64,000 nt of DNA, taken from contig CM040085.1 in NCBI GenBank assembly GCA_022496805.1, forward strand, positions 10,879,811-10,943,810. Reading direction: 5' to 3'. The translations under genes were made by a program, and so were the position numbers. The DNA comes from Pohlia nutans. Lineage: Eukaryota; Streptophyta; Bryopsida; Bryales; Mniaceae. The notes under the pieces were generated by a model, which ran no database searches, was not told the origin of the DNA, and saw only the letters and a list, made by a program, of their open reading frames with translations. Shown one piece after another: positions 1 through 11,561 of this stretch; positions within the stretch are counted from its first letter, which is position 1, and each line of letters begins with the position of its first letter.

Positions 1-3000
1 GTGATGGCAACAACACAGGGAAGAGGCTGCGCAGCGCCTCCAGCAGGAAAGAGTCTCAGGCTACTGGCACTGAAGGTGATGCGCGAGCTGTGAAATCGTT
101 TCAAGGAATGCCGTCAAAACCCGATGTGGAGGAGGTGAAGATTGATGTGATTAAGCCCGCGGGGCTGTTACGGCGCATGCTGCACTGGGGTGCATCGAAG
201 CTCGGCAAGAAAACAAGCTCCAAGGTGATTAACTCCTAAGCGTCTAAAAAGCCCAATATGGCCATCCGCATCACTGAACTTTGCAACGGTGGCATTTTCC
301 CATTTTACCTCGGGTTTCTGATTGCAATACATCGATTTATAGCTCTCGTTCTGTACTACAAGATCAACAGTGTCGATCGTGTCAAACTGAAGTCAATTTC
401 ACACAAACAGATGATTTGCAGCAGGGGTCCAATTTTCCTATACTACAGAAAATACACAGTGGACGCTTAGGGGTTAAATGGTTTATTTTCATTGTCCTCT
501 ATGTGCTTGTTCTGGTTTATATTGCCACTGCCAAAAAAAAAAAGAGCAAAGCAGTACTTGTTGGCTAAGGAACCCGCATGTGCTTGGCGTTGGCTTTCAA
601 GAAAGAGACTCTTATTATGTATCTTGGATAACATTTTCTATGATTCTTTTTCTTTTAGGTCTCTGGGAGCTCCGGATCGAAAAACGGTGGGAAGAATCCG
701 CAAACTGAATCTCAAATTGCAGCTATCCAAGCTGAACCCGAACGCGAGAAAGAGGTTCAGACGGTTGCGAATTTGGATCCCGATGATAGCAGCCCTCGAT
801 CGTCAGTGTCGAGCGTGGGCACCACGTATTCGGAAGGGAATTCGAAAGCGCAAAGCCACAAGCTTAAGAAACACGGGAAACCGGAGGTCGTAAAGTCGAA
901 GCTGTGGTTACTGCGAGTGCATCAGAAGTTGCAGGGGCGGAAGGAATTCGAAGGGGACGATCTTAGCGACCCAGGTGGATTTCGCTCATAGGGATCAATT
1001 TCTAAACGCAATGCTTCATAAATTTTGTAAAGCTTCCGCATATTCTCCTTCAGATTGAGCTGACCGACATTCGTTACGATCGTTTATATAATTCTAAGCT
1101 TCGTTTCAAAACCGTACAGGTGCGCCCCCGGTGCGCGGCGCGACGTTTCATGGGTACCCCAGTAGCGACGCGAGCAATGCCACGCCTGTGGACAAGAAGA
1201 TGTTGACGGGGTCGGCGCGGTTTCATGACGGATCCGAGAGGAGTACTGGCAAGCACCGTCGAAACTCCACTTGGGACGCGGGGAAGCTCGCCACGACGGA
1301 GGATTTGTTCTCCCCGAAGCAGAAGCTGCCCAAGCGCGACGCGCAGGGGCTGCTCACGCCGCCGCGGCGCCTCCCGGGCGACACGCGCACGGAGTTCCAG
1401 CGCCGCAGACGCCCCACCTCACTCGTCACCGAATCCGCGCCCTCGCCCTCGCCCTCGCCGCGAAAACCCCGTGGTCACGTGAAATCTCGCGTCGCGCCGG
1501 ACGGGCCGCTCGCGTTGAGCGCGCCCTCGACGTCGGGCACGTTTTTGCAAACCGCGGCACTGATTCTCGCCACGCCCGGCAGCAAGGACGAACCCAACAA
1601 CCAGCTGTTCGAAAACTCCCGGAAAGGCTCAGGTGCAGTGATTTTTTTGGTGGTTATATTGATCGCCAACTTGCTACTTCAAAAATTATGTTGCTATAAG
1701 AAAATTGGGTAAAACAATAGATTGTATCGCCATAATCTTCCTTTATCATTGGTTTGCATTATATAGCCAAGAACTCTATAGAAACTTGTAAATCGCCAAA
1801 AAATGCTATCCATTTTTCAAGTTTCAATTTTCAATTTGCCAATGGGACTCCCTTGACAACATGAAAAAAAAATTGATCACTGCTCAGGTGCACCGAATCC
1901 GCCAGTCGAGACGACCACGGCGACGCCACCGATCAGTCCCACCGGAATCTCGCAGCGGACCAGCTTCAAGGGGTTCAATTCGCCCGCGCTGCCATTGCCA
2001 ATTCGCGTGGGCACGCGGGGCTCGCCCACCAGCCCTGTCTATCCTAGCACCAGGGGATTCTCCAAGAGCCCCAGTCGAGAAGGCGTGCCGAGCACCCCCA
2101 CCAGTCCGGGACTGTTTGCGCCATCGCCAGGCTGGTCGGGAATGCAAAGCTCCCCATCGAGCCCGGGGTTCTTCGCACCATCGCCAGGGTGGGCTGAAAT
2201 GCAGAGCACTCCACGAAGTCCTGGCGTCACGGACCAACCTTCACCAACCTCGCAAGCATTATCACATGCTCGCAGTCACGGGTCCGTCGCCGGAGAGCAA
2301 TTGTTACTTGAGGAGATCAGTTTCACGAATCTAGTGAAACGCCCCGCGCCGCAACCAGACGCAACGGGATTCCGAAATGGCGTCACGAAGCCTCGCAGCG
2401 CTACAGTGTCGGACCGTGACAGGTTGCCAGCTGCGGCTCCGGCGCCGCGGCCGCAGCTGCAGTTGCAGGGCGAAACGATTTCGTTCGAGCAAATCGTGGC
2501 GGGTCGTAATCGGTCGCCGCCGACGGACAACACGCTGATGAAGTTTTTCTTCAAGTGCCGGGAGATCGAGCATTTGAACAAGTTCCTGGCGCTCCAGAAG
2601 AAGCGGTTCCTGGAGTCTTTCAACACGGACTCCGCCAAGTGCTTCCACATGATCTTGTCCGAGGCGGGCCAAGGCTTGAGCTCCATGATCTCCACGCTGT
2701 GCACGGCGTGGTTGCTGGAGAACACCATGGCGTCCGCGTCCGTGAAGTGGCACCCCATCCCCGTCATGAACATGTGCCAAAAGGAGATGTGGCAACACCG
2801 CGACGCGGCGTGGCTCTTCCACATTTGTGGCATCGAAGCCAGCGCCCTCCTCTTCATTGACGAGGTATGATACTCTCAAAAGCTCCTAAAACATTTTAGT
2901 CATTATGGATGCCAGTTTAAACATTTGAAGGTATGAATGCCGGACTTATTGCATCATTAGCGATTTTCTTGCAATCCCTGTAGAATCTTTATGGTTTTGG

Positions 3001-4487
3001 AAGCTCAATCATACAACCTCGATCTGTGCAGGTTGCATTGACTCCTGAGACAGTTGTCGCGGGCCGCGTGAAACGGGCCGTCACCGGCCAAGACATTTTG
3101 CAAACGAAAGACGAGGTACAACGTTGTTCTTCCTGTTTCTACTCATCATCTGGTAGCAAATTGATGCTTCCTGCAAGAAGGCTCATTGACAGAGAATTGA
3201 ATTCTAGAGTAGCATGTGGTGGTTCTTTCATTCATTTAATTGATCTTTGTGGAATGCAGGTAGCATCTAGCTGCACTACCGTGTCGGAGAAGTTTCGACA
3301 GGAAGCTCCGAAGCTCCTCCAAGCACGCTACATGAAGACACTTTTGGTAAATTACCATTCCCCGCCTGTCCTTGCTTTCCAATAGCTCTAAGGGCATTCT
3401 CTGCAAAACGTGGGCGAGAAGGGCAGTAGTGGTTTTATTTCTCAAATATGGTCCTCTTTGTTAAAACGGTGTGTTTAAAATCACTGAAATTGTGATATTC
3501 AAGTGCTTAAAAAGCTTTAAAAACTAGGACTGGTATACATCAAACGGGTGTTTGGAAAAGTGTCAATTTCTGGGGAGTTTGCCATTTGATGCAAAATGCA
3601 AGTTTTGGTACTTGTGTTGGATTAACTGATAGTCATATTTGTTAAAAATGGCGAGTCTCAGAGCGCCAAAATTGTGACATTCAAGTGTCCAGAGCTTTAG
3701 AAACTAGGACTGGTGTAGATTTGATGTCTCACGTGGGCGACTGAAACTGTGGCAGTTTAAGGTGTTTTTTGTAACTTAGTTGGATGGGGAACAGCTTGCA
3801 GGTATTCTCGTGGACACAAAGAATCTGTCAACGGGGACATCAAGAGACAAGCAGCAGGCGACAATTCTGCTGGTGGGAGCTGGGTCATTAGGAAGAAACG
3901 GTTTCTACAGACACTGTATGTTTATTGTACCTCATTTGATGTAGTACTTGACATTCTCGTGGTGGAAGACACTGTTGAAGCTTTGCTAATAATCCACATG
4001 TAGACAAGTTTAGGAAAGGATTAGATCAGTCTTTTTAATTGGAGGTAAACAACGTGACTGTGCAGTGGTGAACATCCGAGACGAGAATTACGTAACCACG
4101 TTTATCAAAGAGATCTACGGCGATTCTAATGCTCTCACAGGTACGAAAAATGCTTTAATTTTCTTTCAATTCAACAGTTGTGATATTGAGCAATCCGATA
4201 TTACGTGAATACAATAATTGAATCAGAACTTCTGATACAATTGAGTCTTGGTTGCAGCAGAGAAATCCAAACCGGCTTCGAGAGGTCCAGGTCTTGAGCA
4301 ATCCAAGCCAATGAGCAGGCCAACTTCAATAATCACCGTCGAGGAGCCACGAAGGACAACATCAACAAAAGCCAGTAAGAAAACGGAGCCCGAATCCAAA
4401 CTGCGCAGCAAATCTGTCCCGGAGAGCAAGAACAAGGTGCCACCAAACAGGAAAGGTTGGTTCCGAAACCGTCCCAGTGATCAGTAG
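1..4487 (+). CDS. Prune-like DHH-family protein, 3' part, nine visible exons
   Basis: Exons 1-224, 659-974, 1120-1632, 1888-2864, 3032-3115, 3260-3346, 3795-3915, 4066-4140 and 4258-4487 join through GT-AG introns into one frame of about 874 residues, ending in TAG. The 5' end lies outside the window. The first 560 or so residues are low-complexity, rich in Ser, Pro, Lys and Arg, probably disordered. The C-terminal part resembles the prune/exopolyphosphatase branch of the DHH phosphoesterases: a motif-I-like FHMILSEAGQGLSS, then PVMNMCQKEMWQHRD, LLFIDEV, VTGQDIL, and LAGILVDTKNL. Active prune proteins carry Asp-rich motif I and a DHH triplet. Here the matching positions read SEAGQGLSS and TGQDI, so I infer a non-catalytic homologue. 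A Lys/Arg-rich tail ends the protein. The family call rests on remembered motif order. Intron 1 holds a MITE and intron 6 a duplicated repeat. Confidence 0.72.
229..477. mobile_element. piggyBac-like MITE in intron 1 of the prune-like gene
   Basis: The segment starts TTAACTCCTAAGCGTC and ends GGACGCTTAGGGGTTAA, giving near-perfect inverted ends flanked by TTAA. It begins four bases after the splice donor of exon 1. It has no coding capacity. TTAA duplication with CCC...GGG-type ends is the piggyBac signature. Confidence 0.65.
3450..3730. repeat. Degenerate tandem duplication in intron 6
   Basis: Two related stretches, about 3450-3550 and 3631-3730, share TTGTTAAAA, AAATTGTGA.ATTCAAGTG and AAACTAGGACTGGT. 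A third copy in inverse orientation lies near 12240-12330, so this is a dispersed repeat of unknown class. Confidence 0.5.
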
Positions 4488-5106
4488 CAAAAATGTGTAC
4501 ACTGGGGGCTGTCAGAGTGCAAGGCTTTCGGCTCCAAAAACAGAGGCCATTCTGTTTTGCAGGTGACGAGCTTCAGGGCCAAAATGTGGAAAGAAAAAGT
4601 GACCACCCCCGACTGTATCTTACTACGACGTGATATTCATTGATCTGACTAATGATTGTAGTCAACAGCTTGTTACAGATTCATTGCTACATGTGTCGAA
4701 ATTAAAGAGCTAGAGTCGCACATGTTGAGTGTACACATTTTAGGCATTCAGTCAGTCACTTAGACATCGTCAAGGTACAGAAAATTATGATTGTAGGACT
4801 CAATTTTGACTTTAGGATCCTATTCTTTTCTGTATATGGATCATTGCATTCTTCTCTGAAAGAGTTTCTGTACAGTGCACCGACACTTCTCATGATTTGA
4901 CTTCCAAAAATGGTTAGATTTGCAGTATTCAGATTACAAACGTCGTGTCAAGTCTTTATTTCGCCGAATGTTTCAAATGCATGCGTGGAATTCTCTCGAC
5001 TAGGATTGCAAGTCCGTCTGCTCAATTTGGCCGACATTGCATCAACACTAGTGTAGAATGAGGCTAGGAAAGATTTCAAGATAATTGGGGGAATTGTTGT
5101 TTGTTT
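4488..5106. other. Convergent intergenic spacer
   Basis: This holds the 3' flank of the prune-like gene on the left and of the pectinesterase gene on the right. An AATTAAAG near 4701 could serve as a poly(A) signal for the left gene. I see no coding region or repeat here. Confidence 0.4.
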
Positions 5107-8100
5107 CTATGGCTGAACGTGTAATGTAGACTGGTGATTCAGCCATTGCTCTCCGTCGATGAAGGCGAGGGAGAGGAAGGGTTGGGCTTCGTCGAAGGTG
5201 AGCTCCTGAGCCCATGGAACTCGAGCCGCTTGTACTGACCCTGGGCCAAAGCAATTGTACTGGCCGAAGAAAATGTTCCTGCCATGGACACAGAATGCTG
5301 TGAGTGAGGACTAAGGTAACTACATATCTAATTCATTCAGACAGGGTCCTTATATGGATGCCACGACAATCTGTTGTTGATGAATATATATCAAATTTGA
5401 GAATGTAAGTTACATGAAACTCATGCCCGTTTTCAGCCATTTATCAATTAAAACATTCTAACTTTTGCATACCGTATAGAAGAGTTATTCTTCAACTCTT
5501 TCATCTCTGAACACTTCGGCGCTCTGAAAAAAGGCCTTGAAGTGAACTTAGAGAATGTGAGAACGGAACTTACAGAGGGGGGTTTGCAACATCGTCAGCC
5601 ATGTTGGACCAGGCTCTGGGATCCACCACATCGTCCATGTACGAGAACGCAAACACAACGCGGGCAAACAGACCCCACGCGCGCCCCAGGTACAGTTGCC
5701 CACTGCCTGTCACTTTGCAGTTCACGAAGGCGAATCCGCTCTCATCCCATGGCGCTCTCCTTTTCTGCGCTGTGAACGCTCCTTGCCGTGAGATGGCATG
5801 CAGCTCGCACCCCTGCCACAACCACCCACCGATTCACACACAACTCGATCAGTTTCACAAGCTAGCTTCGACAACCAACTTGCAGAAACGTGCACTCAAT
5901 TAGGGTTACACGCACAGTTTTGTGCTTGTTCAGTTTACAGTACAGTTTGAGCTCGATTTGAACAAGTGAGAGCTCCTCAAGCTCATGAGCCATTGTCTTT
6001 GCATATAAGCATATATTTATGTTAGAGCTTTAACCCCTAAACGTACTGACCCTTTGAACACAAGTAGATGCTAGCCTCAAAAATAGATATTAGCATGGTT
6101 CAGATGTACATGAGGTGTACATGAAAGGACCATTGCAAGCATAAAATCTACCCAACAAATTTGACATACTTGCAGTTAGAGGCCTCTCCAATATTATCAA
6201 CAGCTCCCCAACACAAGAAATTTATTGTAATTGGTGGAGAATTTAATAGGCTTACAAAGGTGACTTGGATGAAAGTCATCCGAGATTGTATGAGAAAGTT
6301 GCAAGGCTTTGAATCTATTCGTGATCAAGTTTCTGGACGCTAGGACGTTTAGGGGTTAATTTCACTCTTATTTGGCATGATTATGAAAAGGTGCCATGCC
6401 ACCACTACCGTAATCAAGAATGTTATGAAGGGGAGCTAGTCAATTTCATCTACACTTGTAAGCTACATTTATACTACGGTGAGTAGATTCTTATGTACAG
6501 TGTTTGTTGCTACCAAGTGAAAATTAACCCCTAGTTTGCACATGAAATAAGCTCCACTACATTATGGATTAGATAATGATTTAGAGTTGGGAGGCTTGAG
6601 AGAATTATCAAACGTTATGTCAAACCGTTTTTCACAATATTTAGATTAATCTCAAGATTCCAGAGAAAAATCTTGGATTATAATCATCTTCTAACTAGTT
6701 AACCAATGAGAGAGTGACACGATGACCTTGACCACTACAAGGTCTAAGCTATTGAGGGCCGCTTTACACTATGGTGGAGAAGTCCACCAGTCATGAATTC
6801 TAGGGGAATTCCAAAATATGATTGGCCGAGAGTGACACTCTTGTCCAGTGGTGGTTTACACTACGGCCAAGAGTCCTCTGGTGGAGAACTTTGTACATGG
6901 ATGAAAAAATGACATGGCTGCCAACATGGCAACACTTTTTTGAAGGGGAGTTCTCCGGAGGTCAAGTTTCTTGGGCAACCTCAAAACCTTGAACAAGAAA
7001 CTTGGCCTCTGGAGAACTCCAACTTCAAGGCATTTTTTATTGTCCTTTCATTTTCTCTGGCATACCATCCCTAGCCTCAATTAACCATGTCTTGGGCTGA
7101 AATTTTTAACTGACCGGTGCACGTCTCCACCGTAGCAGAGAATTTGGCTGAGTTTTGGGAAAAAAAAAAAAAAAAAAACACTGACAAGAGCAAGTTATCA
7201 AACAATTTTTATTTTTATTTTTTTCATGTTTGAGTATGCAGTTGAGGGAGTGAGGAGACAAACCCTATATTGCGACAGCCCATCGCCGAAGATGAAATCT
7301 ATGGAGCCTTCGATGTAGCAGTCTTGGAAGTAATGGCGACCTTTGTGATCATACAGAGTATCCTGAGCTCCCAGAAACCGGCAGCCATGGAATGCAGCCA
7401 TGTCGCCTGACACCCGAATTGCAGCCGCCTGCCTTCCCACGGCTCCATTTGGCGGAGCTGGTGCTGAATTCTGCCATTTTCCATTGCAAAAAACACCATC
7501 AAAACTAATGATACCAGTTGCATGATCATGAAAACTTCAACTGTCATGTAACAGCCTAGGTAGTAAAAAATGCACGAGATTTTATGGAGATTTGTAACAT
7601 TTTGATAATCAATGGTGTAGTTCAATGTTGTCTGCAAAAGTGACATTAACTCTTACGTGCCCAAATGGTCAAAATCGGTCGCTTTCATATCTATAGCCTG
7701 AGTTCAAATAAATTTAAGAGATTTATCTGAGATTTCAAGAGAACAAAATATACGAGAAATTGTATCTTACAATAGAAATCAATGTTTTGAAAGTCAGCTT
7801 CAAAAGTGGACTTTCAATTTTAATCTTGGACACTCAAGGGTTAAAGAAATATTTGAGGTTAAGAGAATTGTGAAGGTCGTTCAAAAACTTTTAACACTTG
7901 TCTAACTCTTCCACATCTTTACGCAACTTCTTATAACATACCACTGAGAACACATTAGTAGAATGAGTGTGCAAGAGATCATAGATGGATACTCTCGCTA
8001 TCCATCCCCACAATCTCACACCCGTTCCAAGAGTGTGAGTTTGGTGAGAGAACAGAAGATGTGATATTAGAGAATCAACCTCCTACCTTGAAGGTGAGGT

Positions 8101-9330
8101 TTCGTGCCACGAATCCATGGCCCTCAACGGTGACTGAGGCGCTGCGGTACGTCGTGAGGAAATGGCCTTGCAAATCCACGTTGCTGGCGGTGTCATTCCA
8201 CGCCAGCACGGTGTCGAAGCTCCCTTCTCCTTGCAGCGTTATAGCCGCCTTTGCTTTCGGAACCACTACTTTTTCCCTGCACAGCCACGACCTCCATCAT
8301 TTCATCAAACTCTTGGAGCACCACTTCATTAAATTGTCACCCAAAATTGCTCTTCCATTGCAAAGTAGAACAAGTTACCTTACATGATTTCACTTTTGCA
8401 CAGCTGATCAAAACTTTGCAGACATCACTGAAAATCTTGATTATTTTCGCTTCACTATCTCATGATCTAGTTTTGGGAAACACAATGCACTTTGCTGCTA
8501 ACAATCAGTTTCACTGTGACCATAATGTGATTCTGCATATATTTTTGAGTACAAATAGGTGATTGTTTTTGTATTTTACTGCACCAACATATTATACACT
8601 TCTGTGCTTGAATATATGACATATTTTAGTACGTAATCATATTTTAGAATGTTCATAAGATGAAAGCATACAGTAGTTATTCATATGGTGTTGTTTAGAA
8701 GTTAAACATTCTTGAACAACTTGGAATGGTCCCTGGTAAAGTAAGAATATATGGATCACCTTGAAGGGATTCATATGAGCCTTCTATTGCAACGAATGTT
8801 AAATTTTGAATAACTACAAATACACGCTATCGTCAAGCCATTAAATTCTAAATAAGATGATTGGTGCAATAATTTTTTTGTTTCCAGGAACAGAAGTGAC
8901 CTACGTTAAAGTTAGTGTAGTTTGGAAAATATATATATAAAGTATAAAAGCTTACAATCACTTCAGTAAGCCTGTGAGCAAGGGATGAAAGCCTGCAAGA
9001 AGGTTAATATGAACTTAGTTACCAGTAGATGCCAGCTCGGATGTGAATGGTGACTCTTCCTGCGCATGAGGAAACCACCGCATCAATGGCCGCTTGCACG
9101 CTCACAAAATCGCCATGGCCTTGCTGGTCGACAACGAAGACCGTCACATTGCCCTCCATCTCCAATTTCTCCTGCTCCACGAACTCTGGTCCAAGCCTAG
9201 ATCGGGATTGCACTTGGTTCAGCCAGTTGCTGAATCCCTGCATAGCTTGAGGGCTATGAGCCTCGGAGATCTGCAACATCACAAGGATGGCTGCAGTGAA
9301 CAAACCTCGCCAGCTGCATGTGCAAACCAT
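5107..9330 (-). CDS. Pectinesterase (pectin methylesterase, CE8), five exons
   Basis: Exons, in gene order: 9330-9023, 8276-8087, 7470-7264, 5812-5574 and 5278-5107, giving about 371 residues. The start chosen is the ATG at 9330, which begins a clear signal peptide ([20 protein letters not shown]), so the enzyme should enter the cell wall. It demethylates homogalacturonan. The catalytic signatures are all present: [31 protein letters not shown] (first catalytic Asp), [10 protein letters not shown] (second Asp) and LGRAW (substrate Arg). [11 protein letters not shown] and [11 protein letters not shown] follow. There is no N-terminal inhibitor domain, so this is the short form of the family. 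Each junction preserves frame with canonical splice sites. The third intron is about 1.45 kb and contains a MITE (6030-6359). No disabling mutation is visible. Confidence 0.9.
6030..6359. mobile_element. piggyBac-like MITE, family A, in a pectinesterase intron
   Basis: It starts TTAACCCCTAAACGTAC and ends GGACGTTTAGGGGTTAA. A closely similar copy lies at 11155-11483. It is noncoding; a short open frame inside is conserved only as part of the repeat. Confidence 0.75.
6947..7020. repeat. Inverted repeat (hairpin)
   Basis: Arms 6947-6973 and 6994-7020 are nearly complementary (GGAGTTCTCC... against ...GGAGAACTCC), with a 20-base loop, inside an intron of the pectinesterase gene. The surrounding 6750-7150 may belong to a fold-back element. 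Confidence 0.55.
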
Positions 9331-9434
9331 TTTGATCAAAACTCGTTGACAGACTTTGTGTGTGTATGTTGTATGGATTCTGCCACTAGCTAGCTGTGAA
9401 AGTATCAATTTTCTGTCTCTCTGTACAGTCCGCC

Positions 9435-9442
9435 TTTTTATA
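9435..9442 (-). promoter_or_regulatory. Likely TATA box of the pectinesterase gene
   Basis: The minus strand reads TATAAAAA about 105 bases upstream of the chosen ATG. This spacing suits a transcript start near 9405-9410 and a leader of about 75 bases. Confidence 0.5.
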
Positions 9443-9595
9443 TTGATACAGTTAGTTTGATTTGAACTGGAGGGCTCTGGATGGCGAGGGAAGGAATTTG
9501 AATTCAAACAGTTTTGAATGCGAATTTCATGGATTCACGTGACTGAAGCTCCGTTGTTAAGATGCCAGCGACACGGACGATTGGCAGCTGGTTTT

Positions 9596-10917
9596 AATTT
9601 GATCCTCGTGACTGATTCATTCCGTCTTCACAGCTTCTGCTATCACCAGCGTCGTGAAAAATGTGAGGGATTATTAAATGTTTCTCATCCAAATTCGATG
9701 ATATTATGTCCCACTTCATTCCTGCATGCATTGATGCCGAATGCAACGGGCATCTTTCTATATTCTCCTATGTTCATTGTTGCAATGCGACAAGTCTGTG
9801 CTAGTAACAAATATTAACAAAAACTGGATACTAATTGAGATTGAATGTTGTAATGGCATGCAAGCGATGCTATCATTGCACATTCTGAAGGTGATGGAAT
9901 GAGCAACTTGTGATACACTACGCTAGTATATTATGCAAGAGACCAGGAAATAGTCTCCATCTATCCCATACGTGTTGTCACACGCATTTACACTCTGCCT
10001 GTATAACTCCCAGCACAATTTCTTCTCGTCTTTAAACAGCCGGGTGCTCAGCCGGGTGCTCAGCACAGAGCGAACTATTCTTTCGCCTTTTACTAAAGAA
10101 TACCGTGCGCTGGGTACACTCACCGGCATACCCCTTTTTTTGGACTGCCCCTCACGGGGCCCATCAATACGAAAAACTAAACAGGAGTGATGATATCTAC
10201 GCCAGGTTCGGCTTGAGACTCAACTAGAGTTTCCTGAGTGTACGTAGAGTTATGTCTGCACACTCACTGGTGGCACAAAATCGCAATCAAGTCTGCGTAT
10301 TGCCAGGAGTTTTGTGGTAAGAAGGGATCGATCATGTCGAAGGAATGCCGCTTCAGGCGATGTTAACGCCCGGATGATTTAATCCCACACCCGCAGTTTC
10401 AGAGGTCATTGCAAAATTACTGGCATTGATCGATCATTCCATGTCTCGATTACATGTGGCATGTTCGATCAATGACTTGTCGGATCGATCAATGCCGTTT
10501 TGTCTCTGACGGCCATTTTGTAGATATATGTCGGGATTCATCCCTTGCATTGTTTGGTCGCTCGTGATCAACTCTTTGATATATGTATATATCAACAATT
10601 GATACAACTTGTTTTCACTCCAGAATTTTAAGATAAAAATATTGGTGTAAAGAGCCTTTTATATGATATCAAATCTAACAAATACATTGAAATTAAATAG
10701 TCCTTCACAATCATATTTCTAATTTGCCAATTTATGATAGTGTAAAATACGAACATCGATCTAATTGTTAAAAAATAAATTTATCAATTCTAGATATTAA
10801 TGATTTCTAATTCATTCTAGAATTTAATGATGCTCAAGAGCCCCCAATTCAATTTGATCCTCGTGACTGATTCATTCCGTCTTCACAGCTTCTGCTATCA
10901 CAAGCGTCGTGAGAAAT
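9596..10917 (+). repeat. 67-bp direct repeat flanking the left inverted-repeat arm
   Basis: 9596-9662 and 10851-10917 are almost identical and start AATTTGATCCTCGTGACTGA. They differ at about two positions. They bracket most of the left arm of the large inverted repeat, as though an insertion or a repair event duplicated the sequence upstream of the pectinesterase gene. Confidence 0.7.
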
Positions 10918-11012
10918 CTTATGTAAGTTGTGGTACCACCGTTATAGAGCGAGATGCGGCTTGATTGCTGAAGAACTGGCCAGAATCCCACCCCCGAGGC
11001 CAGAATGGGAGT

Positions 11013-11561
11013 TTAACCCTTTGCTTCCCAGTTGACCATTTTTTTTTGGTTTCTACTGTATTCTGGTGAATATACCAAATTACAGAGATGGTTTTTTTAT
11101 GCATGTGTATGGTTAATCTATGCCACATGATCACTTACAAGCTGTGAATTTAATTTAACCCCTAAACGTACCGACCCTTTGAACACAAGTAGATGCTAGC
11201 CTCAAAAATAGATATTAGCATCACTCAAATGTACATGAGGTGAACATGAGAGGACCATTTCAAACATAAAATCTACGCAACAAATTTGACATACTTGCAG
11301 TTGGAGGCCTCTCCAATATTATCAACAACTCCCCATCACAAGAGATTTATTGTAATCGGTAGAGAATTTAATAGTCTTACAAAGGTGACTTGGATGAAAG
11401 TCATCCGAAATTGTATGAGACAATTGCTAGGCTTTGAATCTATTCATGATCCAGTTTCTGGATGTTGGGACGTTTAGGGTTAATGTGCAAGCACTGTTTG
11501 CTCCCAAGAAGCACCAAAGTATTCACGGCAACCAAGTTAGAGGTGGGAAGCAAAGGGTTAA
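11013..11561. mobile_element. TTAA-flanked piggyBac-like MITE with a second MITE nested inside
   Basis: The ends TTAACCCTTTGCTTCCCA and TGGGAAGCAAAGGGTTAA are perfect 18-base inverted repeats including the TTAA. Positions 11155-11483 within it are a family A element, so the host element was about 220 bp before that insertion. No open frame is meaningful. Confidence 0.75.
11155..11483. mobile_element. piggyBac-like MITE, family A, nested copy
   Basis: It starts TTAACCCCTAAACGTAC and ends GGGACGTTTAGGGTTAA. Most of its length matches 6030-6359. It is flanked by TTAA and sits inside 11013-11561, so it inserted later. Confidence 0.78.

Noticed and set aside
5297..5574. Alternative acceptor at 5298 for the last pectinesterase exon
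   Set aside because: It puts the FFGQYNC block out of frame; the acceptor before 5278 keeps the conserved sequence.
6524..7844. TTAACCCCTAG at 6524 paired with AGGGTTAA at 7837 as another piggyBac-like element
   Set aside because: The sequences beyond the first eight or so bases do not pair as inverted repeats.
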